Assembly: GCA_026987085.1 (NCBI GenBank)
Contig: JALSNH010000054.1
Coordinates: 1-18,741 of the forward strand
Source of the DNA: Aquificota bacterium
GTDB taxonomy: Bacteria > Aquificota > Aquificia > Aquificales > QOAS01
Reading direction: 5' to 3'
DNA: 18,741 bases
Both the position numbers and the translations under genes were made by a program. Of the stretch, positions 7,987 through 14,570 are shown in pieces (the first letter of the stretch is position 1; each line of letters starts with the position of its first letter). Below the pieces are notes generated by a model. That model worked only from the letters and a program-made list of their open reading frames with translations. It did not search any database and was not told the DNA's origin.

Positions 7987-8012
7987 TAGTTTATAGTATC
8001 GGGGATAAACTA
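7987..8012. repeat. Inverted repeat after mqnC
   Basis: TAGTTTAT (7987-7994) and ATAAACTA (8005-8012) are perfect 8-bp arms with a 10-nt loop, just past the mqnC stop and before the next gene. There is no T tract on either strand. It may be a weak attenuator or an operator for the downstream genes. Confidence 0.35.
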
Positions 8013-8030
8013 AAATTAAATATCTTCCCA

Positions 8031-8351
8031 ATGTTTGGCGGAAACCATATCTCCCATGTTCTGTTGGTTGCTTTTTTAACATTTTTAGTCAATATACCTT
8101 TCGGCTATTGGAGGGCGAAATTAAAACCTCTTTCTAAGGAGTGGTTCTTGGCAGTCCATTTGCCGGTTCCCTTAATAGTGATTTTTAGGCTCCTTTTTGG
8201 GGTTCATTTAAACATTCCAACATTTGTTGTTTTTGTTATTTCCTTCTTTGCCGGACAAAGGGTTGGAGTTTTTCTTAATCGTTTTATAGAAAGGAAGTTG
8301 GGTAGCTCATCTAAAAATATTTTTGCAGATTTAATGCGACTTAAAGGATAA
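8031..8351 (+). CDS. Small integral membrane protein, unknown function
   Basis: A 106-aa protein with about three membrane helices: roughly residues 8-27 (LLVAFLTFLVNIPFG), 39-60 (FLAVHLPVPLIVIFRLLFGV) and 63-85 (PTFVVFVISFFAGQRVGVFL). A basic, soluble C-terminal tail of about 20 residues follows. I do not recognise a named family with confidence. It is the first of a plus-strand series (this gene, a small basic protein, kinase, phosphatase), 48 bp after mqnC and 5 bp before the next gene, which suggests co-transcription with the latter. No Shine-Dalgarno sequence is clear; AAATAT lies 7 nt before the ATG. Confidence 0.75.
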   Translation: MFGGNHISHVLLVAFLTFLVNIPFGYWRAKLKPLSKEWFLAVHLPVPLIVIFRLLFGVHLNIPTFVVFVISFFAGQRVGVFLNRFIERKLGSSSKNIFADLMRLKG

Positions 8352-8356
8352 AGTTA

Positions 8357-8584
8357 ATGGCCGATAAAAAGGAAACCCGTATTAGAAAATACATCAAGAG
8401 TTTAATAAGAAATAAAAAATACCTAACGGTGGAGGATATATGCCTCTACCTTGAAAGGTATTACAAGGTTCCTATACATATTCCCTCAGTGTTTTACAAA
8501 TATAAGCGGATAATAAGCGAGTGCAGGAAAGAAGTTTATAAGGAACGCCAAAAGGAAAGGAGGAAAAAGAAAACCAACGAATAA
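8357..8584 (+). CDS. Small basic protein, unknown function
   Basis: A 75-aa, strongly basic, soluble protein. The segment YLTVEDICLYLERYYKV looks like a short helical, possibly winged-helix-like module, and the C-terminus (residues 58-73) is a run of Lys, Arg and Glu. A nucleic-acid-binding role is possible from the charge but not shown. AAAGGA lies 8 nt before the ATG, a good ribosome binding site, and the gap to the preceding membrane-protein gene is only 5 bp. It precedes the kinase gene by 67 bp. I do not recognise a family. Confidence 0.7.
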   Translation: MADKKETRIRKYIKSLIRNKKYLTVEDICLYLERYYKVPIHIPSVFYKYKRIISECRKEVYKERQKERRKKKTNE

Positions 8585-8592
8585 TGGTTGGT
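8573..8592 (+). terminator. Weak hairpin over the stop of the small basic gene
   Basis: ACCAAC (8573-8578) and GTTGGT (8587-8592) form a 6-bp stem with an 8-nt loop, followed loosely by GGTTTCCATTCTATTTTC. It spans the stop codon at 8582. It could partly terminate or pause transcription ahead of the kinase gene; the stem is short. Confidence 0.25.
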
Positions 8593-8614
8593 GGTTTCCA
8601 TTCTATTTTCTAAA

Positions 8615-8643
8615 TGTGAAAGGTTCTATCTTTTAACTATAGA
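8615..8643 (+). promoter_or_regulatory. Candidate promoter for the kinase-phosphatase pair
   Basis: TGTGAA (8615-8620), a 17-bp spacer, then TATAGA (8638-8643), which ends 8 nt before the kinase ATG. The -35 match is moderate. If used, the message would begin at or near the start codon. Confidence 0.35.
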
Positions 8644-8651
8644 GCCGAGCA

Positions 8652-9476
8652 ATGGAACTTTTTTCATTAAAAGGTGGCAAGGGAGGGAAAGTGATTGAAA
8701 TCCTAGGTAGGTTTGAAATAGTAAAACATTTAGGGGAGGGAAGGTTTGGAAAGGTTTACTTGGTAAGAGATAAAAAAAACGGAAAACTCTTTGCGTTGAA
8801 AGAATCTAAAGACCCTCTTTTTGCAAAGCAATTGTTAGAGGAAGCTCAAAATGTGCTTCTTTTAAGACATCCTCATCTTGTAAAACTTATTCACTATTTC
8901 CTTTCTAAGGATAGAAAGAGAATTTATCTTCTCTACGAGTATTGCGATGGTGGTGATTTAAAACAATTTGTGGAAAAAAAGGGTGGTTTTCTAACTTTTA
9001 AAGAGGCATTGAACATTTTATACCAAATAACAGATGGCCTTGCCTACCTTCACAATTTGGGATTTATTCATTTTGATATAAAACCGGAGAATATTCTTTT
9101 GAAAAAGCCGAATCTCTGGAAGTTAGGAGATTTTGGGCTTATAAAAACAAGGGGATTTAGCGGTATTTTGGATATAAAAGGAACGGTAGGTTATATAGCA
9201 CCTGAAGTTTTTAAAGGAGAGATACATCGAAGTAGCGATATATTCTCGCTCGGCTGTTTGCTTTACTATATGCTTACAGGTCATCATCCCTTTTTTTCAA
9301 AAAATCGGCGGGAGGAACTTCTTTTAAATAAAAGGGGGATAGTAAAATTTCCCAAAGGGCTTCCCGAAGATTTTAAACCTATATTTTCTAAGATGGTTAG
9401 AATAAATCCGTTTCTCCGTTATAGAACGGCAAAAGAGTTATTAGAAGACCTAAAAAAATATCGTGGGGTGAAGTAA
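8652..9476 (+). CDS. Serine/threonine protein kinase (Hanks type, HFD catalytic loop)
   Basis: A cytosolic kinase of 274 aa made up of the kinase domain alone, without a transmembrane segment or sensor domain. All core elements are present: glycine loop LGEGRFGKV (27-35), the ATP-binding Lys K50 (FALK), a helix-C Glu (E63 or E64), D142/K144/N147 in HFDIKPEN, DFG at 160-162 and APE at 183-185. The Arg of the usual HRD is Phe (H140-F141-D142), making it a non-RD kinase, which normally does not need activation-loop phosphorylation. The ATG at 8652 has no Shine-Dalgarno sequence; a GTG at 8691 preceded closely by GGGAGG is an alternative start that would remove 13 residues. Stop and phosphatase start overlap as TAATG. 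Confidence 0.93.
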   Translation: MELFSLKGGKGGKVIEILGRFEIVKHLGEGRFGKVYLVRDKKNGKLFALKESKDPLFAKQLLEEAQNVLLLRHPHLVKLIHYFLSKDRKRIYLLYEYCDGGDLKQFVEKKGGFLTFKEALNILYQITDGLAYLHNLGFIHFDIKPENILLKKPNLWKLGDFGLIKTRGFSGILDIKGTVGYIAPEVFKGEIHRSSDIFSLGCLLYYMLTGHHPFFSKNRREELLLNKRGIVKFPKGLPEDFKPIFSKMVRINPFLRYRTAKELLEDLKKYRGVK

Positions 9477-10156
9477 TGGTAAATGTAGAGCTCGCAACCA
9501 ATATGAATATTGGAGACAAGCAAAACTTTGAGGATAGAATACTTTTTTTAGAAGAAAAAGATCAGAAACTTTTTGCCATAGCCGACGGTATGGGTGATAG
9601 TGGCTTTGGAGCGGTCGCTGCAGAGAAAGCGCTGGAAGTTTTGGAAAGGCACTTTCCCTTAAAGGAGTTCGACAAGGAGGAAATAGAGGAATTATTTAAA
9701 AAGGCCAATAAAGAGGTAATGAATACCGTCTACGAAATGGGAGGTATAAGCGGAACAACCCTTTCGGCAATGTTCCTTAAAGGGGACTTTTACATTATAG
9801 GCCATACGGGGGATAGTAAGATTTATCGGTTCCGTAAAGGGGAACTAAAACAACTTACAGAGGATACCGTAGAGGAAAGAAAAGGCCGCAAAAAGGTAAA
9901 GGCCTTAGGAACCGATTGGAACCCTCCAATAGTTATAAAAAAAGGTAAAGTCCTCCCGGGGGACATTTATTTATTGGTCTCCGACGGTATCGAAAAACTT
10001 TTGACTTTTGAAGAGTTAAAGGAATTTTTCAACCAATACGGGGAGTTGCCGGTCGAAGAAATCAGCGATAGGTTGAATTTCCTTTTTAAAACCTCAAAGA
10101 GGAAGAAAAATATAGACCGCGATAATATCGCCTACATTATGTTCCGTGTTGGGTAG
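9476..10156 (+). CDS. PP2C-family protein phosphatase
   Basis: A metal-dependent Ser/Thr phosphatase of 226 aa, one compact domain. The metal-binding acidic residues are visible: D20 (NFED), D37-G38 (ADGMGD), D113 (GHTGDSKIYRF), D170 (LLVSDGIEKL) and D216-N217 (DRDNIAY). GISGTTLSAMF (90-100) is the usual GT motif. The ATG overlaps the kinase stop (TAATG), so translation is coupled, and the two very likely act as an opposed kinase/phosphatase pair like PknB/PstP. GGGGTG just upstream is a possible ribosome binding site. The 3' end overlaps the convergent helicase gene by 20 bp. Confidence 0.93.
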   Translation: MVNVELATNMNIGDKQNFEDRILFLEEKDQKLFAIADGMGDSGFGAVAAEKALEVLERHFPLKEFDKEEIEELFKKANKEVMNTVYEMGGISGTTLSAMFLKGDFYIIGHTGDSKIYRFRKGELKQLTEDTVEERKGRKKVKALGTDWNPPIVIKKGKVLPGDIYLLVSDGIEKLLTFEELKEFFNQYGELPVEEISDRLNFLFKTSKRKKNIDRDNIAYIMFRVG

Positions 10157-12134
10157 ACTTTTCTACCTCCTCGACCGTTAGGTATTTTCCTCTCCTTTTT
10201 ATGTAATCGATAAGTTTTCTATAAACCTCGTTGGAGCTTAAGGTTTTTGCATCCCCTACAAGGATTAGCTTTCTTTTTGCCCTCGTAAGGGCTACATTTA
10301 ACCTTCTTAGGTCTTCCAAAAAGCCTATTTCCTCTTGGGGGTTGCTCCTTACGAGGGAGATGATTATTACCTCCTTCTCCCTACCTTGGAAACCGTCGAC
10401 CGTTTTTACCTCCACTTGGGGAATAAGCTGCTTTAGATAATCCTCGTGGTCCTTGTAGGGTGTTATTACCCCAATCTCCTCCGCAGGGAGACCCATTTTT
10501 AAAAGTTCCTCCACAAGTTTTTTCACAAACTCCGCCTCTTTGGGGTTGTATTTTGAAAAGCTCCCCCTTTTGGACCTTTCAACAAACCTACCTTGGGTGT
10601 CGATAAAAACTATCGGAGTATCGTCCAAAGCGGGATTGTTGCTTCTTTGTTTAACAATATCGGAGAGCTTAATGTTTTTTACACTTTCGTGGGAAATCAA
10701 AGCCCCTTTGTAAAACTCCTCCGAAGAGAACTCTTTAATTAACTCGTTCATCCGATATTGGATTCGGAGCATATAGACCGCCTCGGGGTATAGCTCGGTA
10801 AACCTCTCAAACATTGTGTAGGAGAGGTCCTTTGCATCGGGGTGGAGAACGGTAGGCGGCAGCTGTTTGTGGTCGCCGGCCATTATTACCTTTTTTGCTT
10901 TAATAAGCGGTATTAGGGCGGAGGGTTCGGTCGATTGGCTCGCCTCGTCCAAAACCAAAACTTCAAAAGCTCGGTTCTCTAAAAATTCGTTCCCGCTGGT
11001 GGAGTTTGTAGCCAAAACCACATCGGAGGTAGAAAGTATTTTGTCCACTATCTGGTTTTCTATCTTTTTTCGCTCCTCTATAAGTTTTTTTATCTCCTCC
11101 TGAAGTTCAAGCCATTTGGCCATCGATTTAAGTTTTGAGAGTTTTATTCCCCTTGTTTTTCTATTTTGCCTTGCCAATTCCATTATCTGCTTGTCGGAAA
11201 GACCCCTCCTCCATTGGGGGGTCGGTTTTAGGTAGTTTGCCTGCTTGCTTTTTAGTTCGTCTATTTTTTTCTCGATTTGGACTATCTTTTGGTAGTCCTC
11301 ATGGTGTTGGACTTTATAATCCAAAGAGTGTTCAATAAGCTCCTTAGAGACCCTTGCAGGGTGGCCTATTCGAACAACATTTAGCCCCCTCTTTATAAGC
11401 CTCTCCATAAGGTTGTCCACTGCCGTGTTGCTGTCAGCTGTTGCAAGCACCTGTTTTTTCTTTACTTTTACAAGTTGCTCTATTACCTCAACTAGGGTGG
11501 TAGTCTTCCCCGTTCCGGGAGGCCCGTGGATTAAAAATAGCGGCTCACTACCCAAAGCCCTTTTTACCGCCTCAATTTGGTATCTGTTTAGATTTTCGTT
11601 AAAGGGTTTTATTTCCTCTTCGGAAACCTTCAAAAGGTCCTTACCTTTTCCTAAAACTACCTTTTCGGGGTAGGCAGTTTTTCCCTCCTCAAAGCGGTTC
11701 AGGGCGGCGTTCATCCTTTTGAAGGTGATATCGTTGACAAACAGGTCGACCCTCCAGTAGCCCCTCGTAAGGTCGGGCGGCGGGTCGGAAAAGGCTATAT
11801 CGAGGTACTTTTTACCCTTCTCGTAGACGGTTCCCTCAATACCCTCCTTTAAAGGGTTGGTTCTACTTACAAGAACCACATCTCCCACCTTTATCTGGTG
11901 GTTTTCCGGCATATCGGGACGGCCGAAGCGGTAAACCTTGTAGCCTCCCACAATTTCACCTTTGTAGGATGCCTTTAAACCTAAAATGGCCCTTCCCCTC
12001 TGTTCCCTCTCCTTACCGGTTAAAAGCTGTATCTCCCTTATGTGGAACTCCTTTTCCGCCTCCCTTTCGAGTTCTATTAAATGTTTAAAGTGATTTGCAT
12101 ACTCTTTACGGTCTTTAAAAACCTTTTTTACCAT
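10137..12134 (-). CDS. IGHMBP2/Upf1-like superfamily 1B helicase
   Basis: A DNA/RNA helicase of 665 aa. Residues 1-170 include a beta-barrel-like region (HQIKVGDVVLVSR...GIEGTVYEKG). The motor shows Walker A GPPGTGKT (204-211), motif Ia ATADSNTAVDNL, motif II DEAS (396-399), motif III GDHKQLPP (420-427), QYRM (459-462), ITPYKDH, VDGFQGREKEVII and NVALTRAKRKLILVGD. Between Ia and II, about residues 280-365 form a Lys/Glu-rich coiled-coil stalk, as in Upf1, Sen1 and IGHMBP2. The role is probably nucleic-acid unwinding in repair or RNA metabolism. It lies 30 bp after the SDR gene on the same strand; no Shine-Dalgarno sequence is seen. It is convergent with the phosphatase gene, overlapping it by 20 bp. 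Confidence 0.93.
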   Translation of the reverse strand: MVKKVFKDRKEYANHFKHLIELEREAEKEFHIREIQLLTGKEREQRGRAILGLKASYKGEIVGGYKVYRFGRPDMPENHQIKVGDVVLVSRTNPLKEGIEGTVYEKGKKYLDIAFSDPPPDLTRGYWRVDLFVNDITFKRMNAALNRFEEGKTAYPEKVVLGKGKDLLKVSEEEIKPFNENLNRYQIEAVKRALGSEPLFLIHGPPGTGKTTTLVEVIEQLVKVKKKQVLATADSNTAVDNLMERLIKRGLNVVRIGHPARVSKELIEHSLDYKVQHHEDYQKIVQIEKKIDELKSKQANYLKPTPQWRRGLSDKQIMELARQNRKTRGIKLSKLKSMAKWLELQEEIKKLIEERKKIENQIVDKILSTSDVVLATNSTSGNEFLENRAFEVLVLDEASQSTEPSALIPLIKAKKVIMAGDHKQLPPTVLHPDAKDLSYTMFERFTELYPEAVYMLRIQYRMNELIKEFSSEEFYKGALISHESVKNIKLSDIVKQRSNNPALDDTPIVFIDTQGRFVERSKRGSFSKYNPKEAEFVKKLVEELLKMGLPAEEIGVITPYKDHEDYLKQLIPQVEVKTVDGFQGREKEVIIISLVRSNPQEEIGFLEDLRRLNVALTRAKRKLILVGDAKTLSSNEVYRKLIDYIKRRGKYLTVEEVEKSTQHGT

Positions 12135-12164
12135 CGCAAGGAAAGGAAATTTAAAACCAAAACC

Positions 12165-12926
12165 CTAAGTATATCCTTTACCTACAAACCTCTGTCCGGA
12201 ATCGAGAATAATAACTTCCCCGGTAAGGGTTTTAGCTTTTAAAAGAAAATCCACCGCCGAGAGGATATCCTCTATGGCAACCGGTCTCTTCAAAAGGGTT
12301 TTAGTTGAGATGTAGTCCAACCAATGGTCGGTTTTCTCCCTATTTTCGAGCATGGGAGGTAAAACGGGTCCTAAAGCAATCTCGTTTACCAAAATATCGG
12401 GAGCCAATTCAACAGCTAAGACTTTTGTTAAAGTGTCCAATCCACCCTTTGCTATGAGATAAGGAACAAAACTTTTGTAAGGATTTCCGACAACCGTAGC
12501 CCAATCTCCAAAATTAATAATTCTTCCCTTCGGGATTATACCGTTTAAGAACATATACTTGGCACTTTCCTTGGAGAGTATGAAAACCGCCTCAACTATG
12601 GTGGAAAAATAAAACCTTAAATCCCCTTCGCTGGTTTCTTCCAAACTTTTTTTGCCAAACGGAGAAGCTATGTTCAAAAGTAAATCGATTCTTCCAAAGG
12701 TATCAAAAACTGCTTTAGGAATCCATCTGTAAGTTTCCGGATTTGATAAATCAACCTTAAAAGGGAGAATTTTTTTTCTGAGCCTCTCAGCGTAGGTTTG
12801 CAAATCACCTACCCTATCTGAGGAATCCTTATAGAGCACCGCAAGATTATATCCCTGTCCGATAAGGAATTGGGCTATGTAAAATCCAATTCTTCTAACG
12901 CCGGTTATTATCGCTACTTTTGACAT
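12165..12926 (-). CDS. Short-chain dehydrogenase/reductase, pteridine-reductase-like
   Basis: An NAD(P)H-dependent SDR of 253 aa. The cofactor loop is TGVRRIG (8-14), with VDLS at 58-61, NIAS at 85-88 and the catalytic pair Y156/K160 in YLIAK. The loop TGxxRRIG, Asp (D141 in INFGDWA) where classical SDRs carry the catalytic Ser, and the C-terminal LDSGQRFVG point to the pteridine reductase/FolM branch, which reduces dihydropterins or dihydrofolate, rather than to FabG. The substrate is inferred only. The ATG lies 16 nt downstream of the encoded CCA end of a tRNA on the same strand, so it is probably made from the tRNA promoter. There is no Shine-Dalgarno sequence. The helicase gene follows after 30 bp. 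Confidence 0.85.
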   Translation of the reverse strand: MSKVAIITGVRRIGFYIAQFLIGQGYNLAVLYKDSSDRVGDLQTYAERLRKKILPFKVDLSNPETYRWIPKAVFDTFGRIDLLLNIASPFGKKSLEETSEGDLRFYFSTIVEAVFILSKESAKYMFLNGIIPKGRIINFGDWATVVGNPYKSFVPYLIAKGGLDTLTKVLAVELAPDILVNEIALGPVLPPMLENREKTDHWLDYISTKTLLKRPVAIEDILSAVDFLLKAKTLTGEVIILDSGQRFVGKGYT

Positions 12927-12942
12927 TAAGAGAGATTCTAAG

Positions 12943-13019
12943 TGGTGGCTGGGCGGGGAATCGAACCCCGGACCTGGGACTTATGAGATCCCCGCTCTAG
13001 CCAACTGAGCTACCCAGCC
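12943..13019 (-). tRNA. tRNA with CAU anticodon, probably elongator tRNA-Met; CCA encoded
   Basis: A complete cloverleaf of 77 nt including CCA. The acceptor stem is GGCTGGG with CCCAGCC, the D stem GCTC/GAGC, the anticodon stem GGGAT/GTCCC with loop CTCATAA (anticodon CAU), and the T arm CGGGG-TTCGATT-CCCCG; A73 is followed by a genomic CCA. A paired first base pair (G1-C72) and a stem lacking three G-C pairs next to the loop exclude initiator tRNA. Elongator Met is most likely; tRNA-Ile with lysidine at C34 also carries CAU and is not fully excluded. Confidence 0.95.
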
Positions 13020-13033
13020 TCCGCAAAAATATT

Positions 13034-13062
13034 AATATACCATAAATCTAAAGAAAATTCAA
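13034..13062 (-). promoter_or_regulatory. Promoter of the tRNA (and probably the SDR gene)
   Basis: On the minus strand TTGAAT (13062-13057), a 17-bp spacer and TATATT (13039-13034). The -10 ends 14 nt before the tRNA 5' end, a good position for a short leader removed by RNase P. No separate promoter fits in the 16 nt between tRNA and SDR gene. Confidence 0.65.
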
Positions 13063-13142
13063 CTTTAAGGAGGATACTGAAAAGTAGGAAAATAGCAAGG
13101 GAAAAATTAGAAATAAAATACTATTTCAAAAGTTTTTCATTA

Positions 13143-13171
13143 CTTGAAAAATTTTTCAAGACAATTAAAAT
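13143..13171 (+). promoter_or_regulatory. Promoter with overlapping 18-bp palindrome
   Basis: TTGAAA (13144-13149), a 16-bp spacer and TAAAAT (13166-13171) make a good sigma-70-type promoter for the membrane-protein gene at 13210. The -35 and most of the spacer lie in the perfect palindrome CTTGAAAAATTTTTCAAG (13143-13160), so a protein bound there would block RNA polymerase. Confidence 0.55.
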
Positions 13172-13197
13172 AATCATTTTAAAGCAATTAAAGTAAT
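13162..13197. repeat. Two direct copies of CAATTAAARTAAT, 23 bp apart
   Basis: Copies at 13162-13174 and 13185-13197 differ in one base (A or G). The first overlaps the -10 box; the second ends shortly before the Shine-Dalgarno sequence. The spacing is about two helical turns, as for paired regulator sites, but AT-rich composition makes chance matches easier. Confidence 0.4.
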
Positions 13198-13209
13198 GGG
13201 AGGTTTGTA

Positions 13210-13467
13210 ATGATAAGAAAATTTATTCTCTCCATTGGAGACAAGTTAATGGATGTTCTTGTAGTTATAAGTTTAATTCTTGTTTTTATAGCAGGTATAG
13301 CTTCTAGCTCTGAAACAAGAAGTTTTGGAGAAGGTTTATTAACATTTTTAGTTGTTGAACTTGTAGGTATTGTGTATGTAATAGTGGTATTTTATTTTAT
13401 ATATCTGCTAATGGATATAAGGTACATTCTCAAAAAGATAGAGGAAAACACCAGAAAAGAAACTTAA
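13210..13467 (+). CDS. Small two-helix membrane protein, DUF4282-like
   Basis: An 85-aa protein. Membrane helices are at about residues 14-31 (MDVLVVISLILVFIAGIA) and 44-67 (FLVVELVGIVYVIVVFYFIYLL), joined by a short polar loop, with a charged tail (DIRYILKKIEENTRKET). The layout and the tail resemble DUF4282 proteins, whose function is not known; this is similarity by eye only. GGGAGG lies 7 nt before the ATG, and a clear promoter is found upstream. It is a single gene in a noticeably AT-rich stretch and is convergent with thiL, with a GC-rich hairpin between them. Confidence 0.75.
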   Translation: MIRKFILSIGDKLMDVLVVISLILVFIAGIASSSETRSFGEGLLTFLVVELVGIVYVIVVFYFIYLLMDIRYILKKIEENTRKET

Positions 13468-13490
13468 TAGTATCTAGAATGTGGTCTGTG

Positions 13491-13522
13491 TAGTTCTAAC
13501 CCGCCTGCGGCGGGCTAGTTCT
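13491..13522. repeat. GC-rich hairpin flanked by 7-bp direct repeats
   Basis: CCCGCC (13500-13505), loop TGC, GGCGGG (13509-13514), with CTA/TAG extending the stem outside. Read on the minus strand the extra position is a G-U wobble, giving about 10 bp; on the plus strand it is A-C. TAGTTCT flanks it at 13491-13497 and 13516-13522. There is no T tract. It could act as a barrier or terminator between convergent genes, or be a copy of a short dispersed repeat. Confidence 0.6.
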
Positions 13523-13574
13523 CTTAAATCTTAATCCTTATTAACTTACCTTTACCGGAAAATCTATTGAATAT

Positions 13575-14519
13575 CTACTTTAAATGGTCAAAACATTTTG
13601 CTTTTAGTTCCTTTCCATGTTCATCTACTATTTTTGAACCTCCCTCCGAAAGGACCTCCCCAACCAATGTGAACCCGTAAAGGGTTAAATCAATATCCGA
13701 TGCCACAAGGAGTTGGTAATCCTCTCCTCCTTTGAGAGCGTAATTAATTGGATTTTTCCCTCTTTTGGAACAGTAAAGTTTAAGTTCCTCCGAAAGTGGA
13801 ATGTTTTTTGTAAACACCTTTACGGTTTTGTTTTTTGCCATCTTTGAGAGGTCGGATAAAAAACCATCACTTATATCCATTGAGGCGGAGGCAAACTTTT
13901 CCACAATTGAAGATAAATCGAGTCTTGCAACCGGTTTAAGGTGCCTTTCTATAAGCTTCCTCTCGTAGGGTTCCAAATTTTCCTTTCCCGATAGTAGGAT
14001 TTCCAAACCGGCTAAGCTGTCTCCCAAAGTTCCACTTACATAGATTTTTTGACCCACTTTAAAGTTATCTCTAAAAATGACCCTTTTTGCGGTTCCTACC
14101 AACGATAAGTCCAAACAGAGTTTTTCCGATGAGGTTGTATTTCCACCTATAAGGGAAAAGTTGTAAAAATCCAACGCTTGGGAAATACCTTTGTAAATCC
14201 CTTCAACGTAAGAGAGTTCCAAATCCTTAGGGAGAGCTAAGGTTATTAAACCATAAAGAGGTTTTCCGCCTTTGGCGGCTATATCGCTTACATTTACGCT
14301 TACAAGCTTCCATCCTACCGCTTCGGGTGGGTATTTTCTCAAAAAGTGGACATTTTCAACTAAAGTATCGACCGTAAAGAGGAGGATTTCATTTCCCAAC
14401 CTTACAAAGGCGGTATCGTCGCCAAAGTCCCTTATAATGGATTGGTCGTTATTTTTTATAAACCTTGTAAGGTGTTCTATTAATCCAAACTCACCAAGGT
14501 CGGAAACTTTAAAACCCAT
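13575..14519 (-). CDS. thiL: Thiamine-monophosphate kinase
   Basis: Phosphorylates thiamine monophosphate to thiamine diphosphate, the last step of cofactor synthesis; a member of the PurM/AIR synthase ATP-binding superfamily. Signatures are FGDDTAF, LFTVDTLVENVHF, VNVSDIAAKGGKP, LIGGNTTSS, SMDISDGFLSDL and ALKGGEDYQLL. The frame is open further upstream to 14726 but that part would run through rplS on the other strand; MGFKVSDLGEFGLI at 14519 matches the usual ThiL start and gives 314 aa, a normal length. It diverges from rplS across 51 bp. No other thi gene is near. Confidence 0.94.
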   Translation of the reverse strand: MGFKVSDLGEFGLIEHLTRFIKNNDQSIIRDFGDDTAFVRLGNEILLFTVDTLVENVHFLRKYPPEAVGWKLVSVNVSDIAAKGGKPLYGLITLALPKDLELSYVEGIYKGISQALDFYNFSLIGGNTTSSEKLCLDLSLVGTAKRVIFRDNFKVGQKIYVSGTLGDSLAGLEILLSGKENLEPYERKLIERHLKPVARLDLSSIVEKFASASMDISDGFLSDLSKMAKNKTVKVFTKNIPLSEELKLYCSKRGKNPINYALKGGEDYQLLVASDIDLTLYGFTLVGEVLSEGGSKIVDEHGKELKAKCFDHLK

Positions 14520-14558
14520 TTGCGCTATACTATAACCTTTTGGTTCTCTATATACCTT

Positions 14559-14565
14559 AGGAGGT
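14559..14565 (+). promoter_or_regulatory. Strong Shine-Dalgarno for rplS
   Basis: AGGAGGT, 5 nt before the ATG, the best ribosome binding site in the window, in keeping with a highly expressed ribosomal protein. It also confirms the start. Confidence 0.85.
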
Positions 14566-14570
14566 AAAAA

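Noticed and set aside
10867..11673. Plus-strand open frames inside the helicase gene
   Set aside because: They are antisense shadows of a strongly conserved helicase frame and show no family motifs.
12943..13019. Initiator tRNA-fMet
   Set aside because: The first base pair is G1-C72 and the three G-C pairs are at the outer end of the anticodon stem, not next to the loop.
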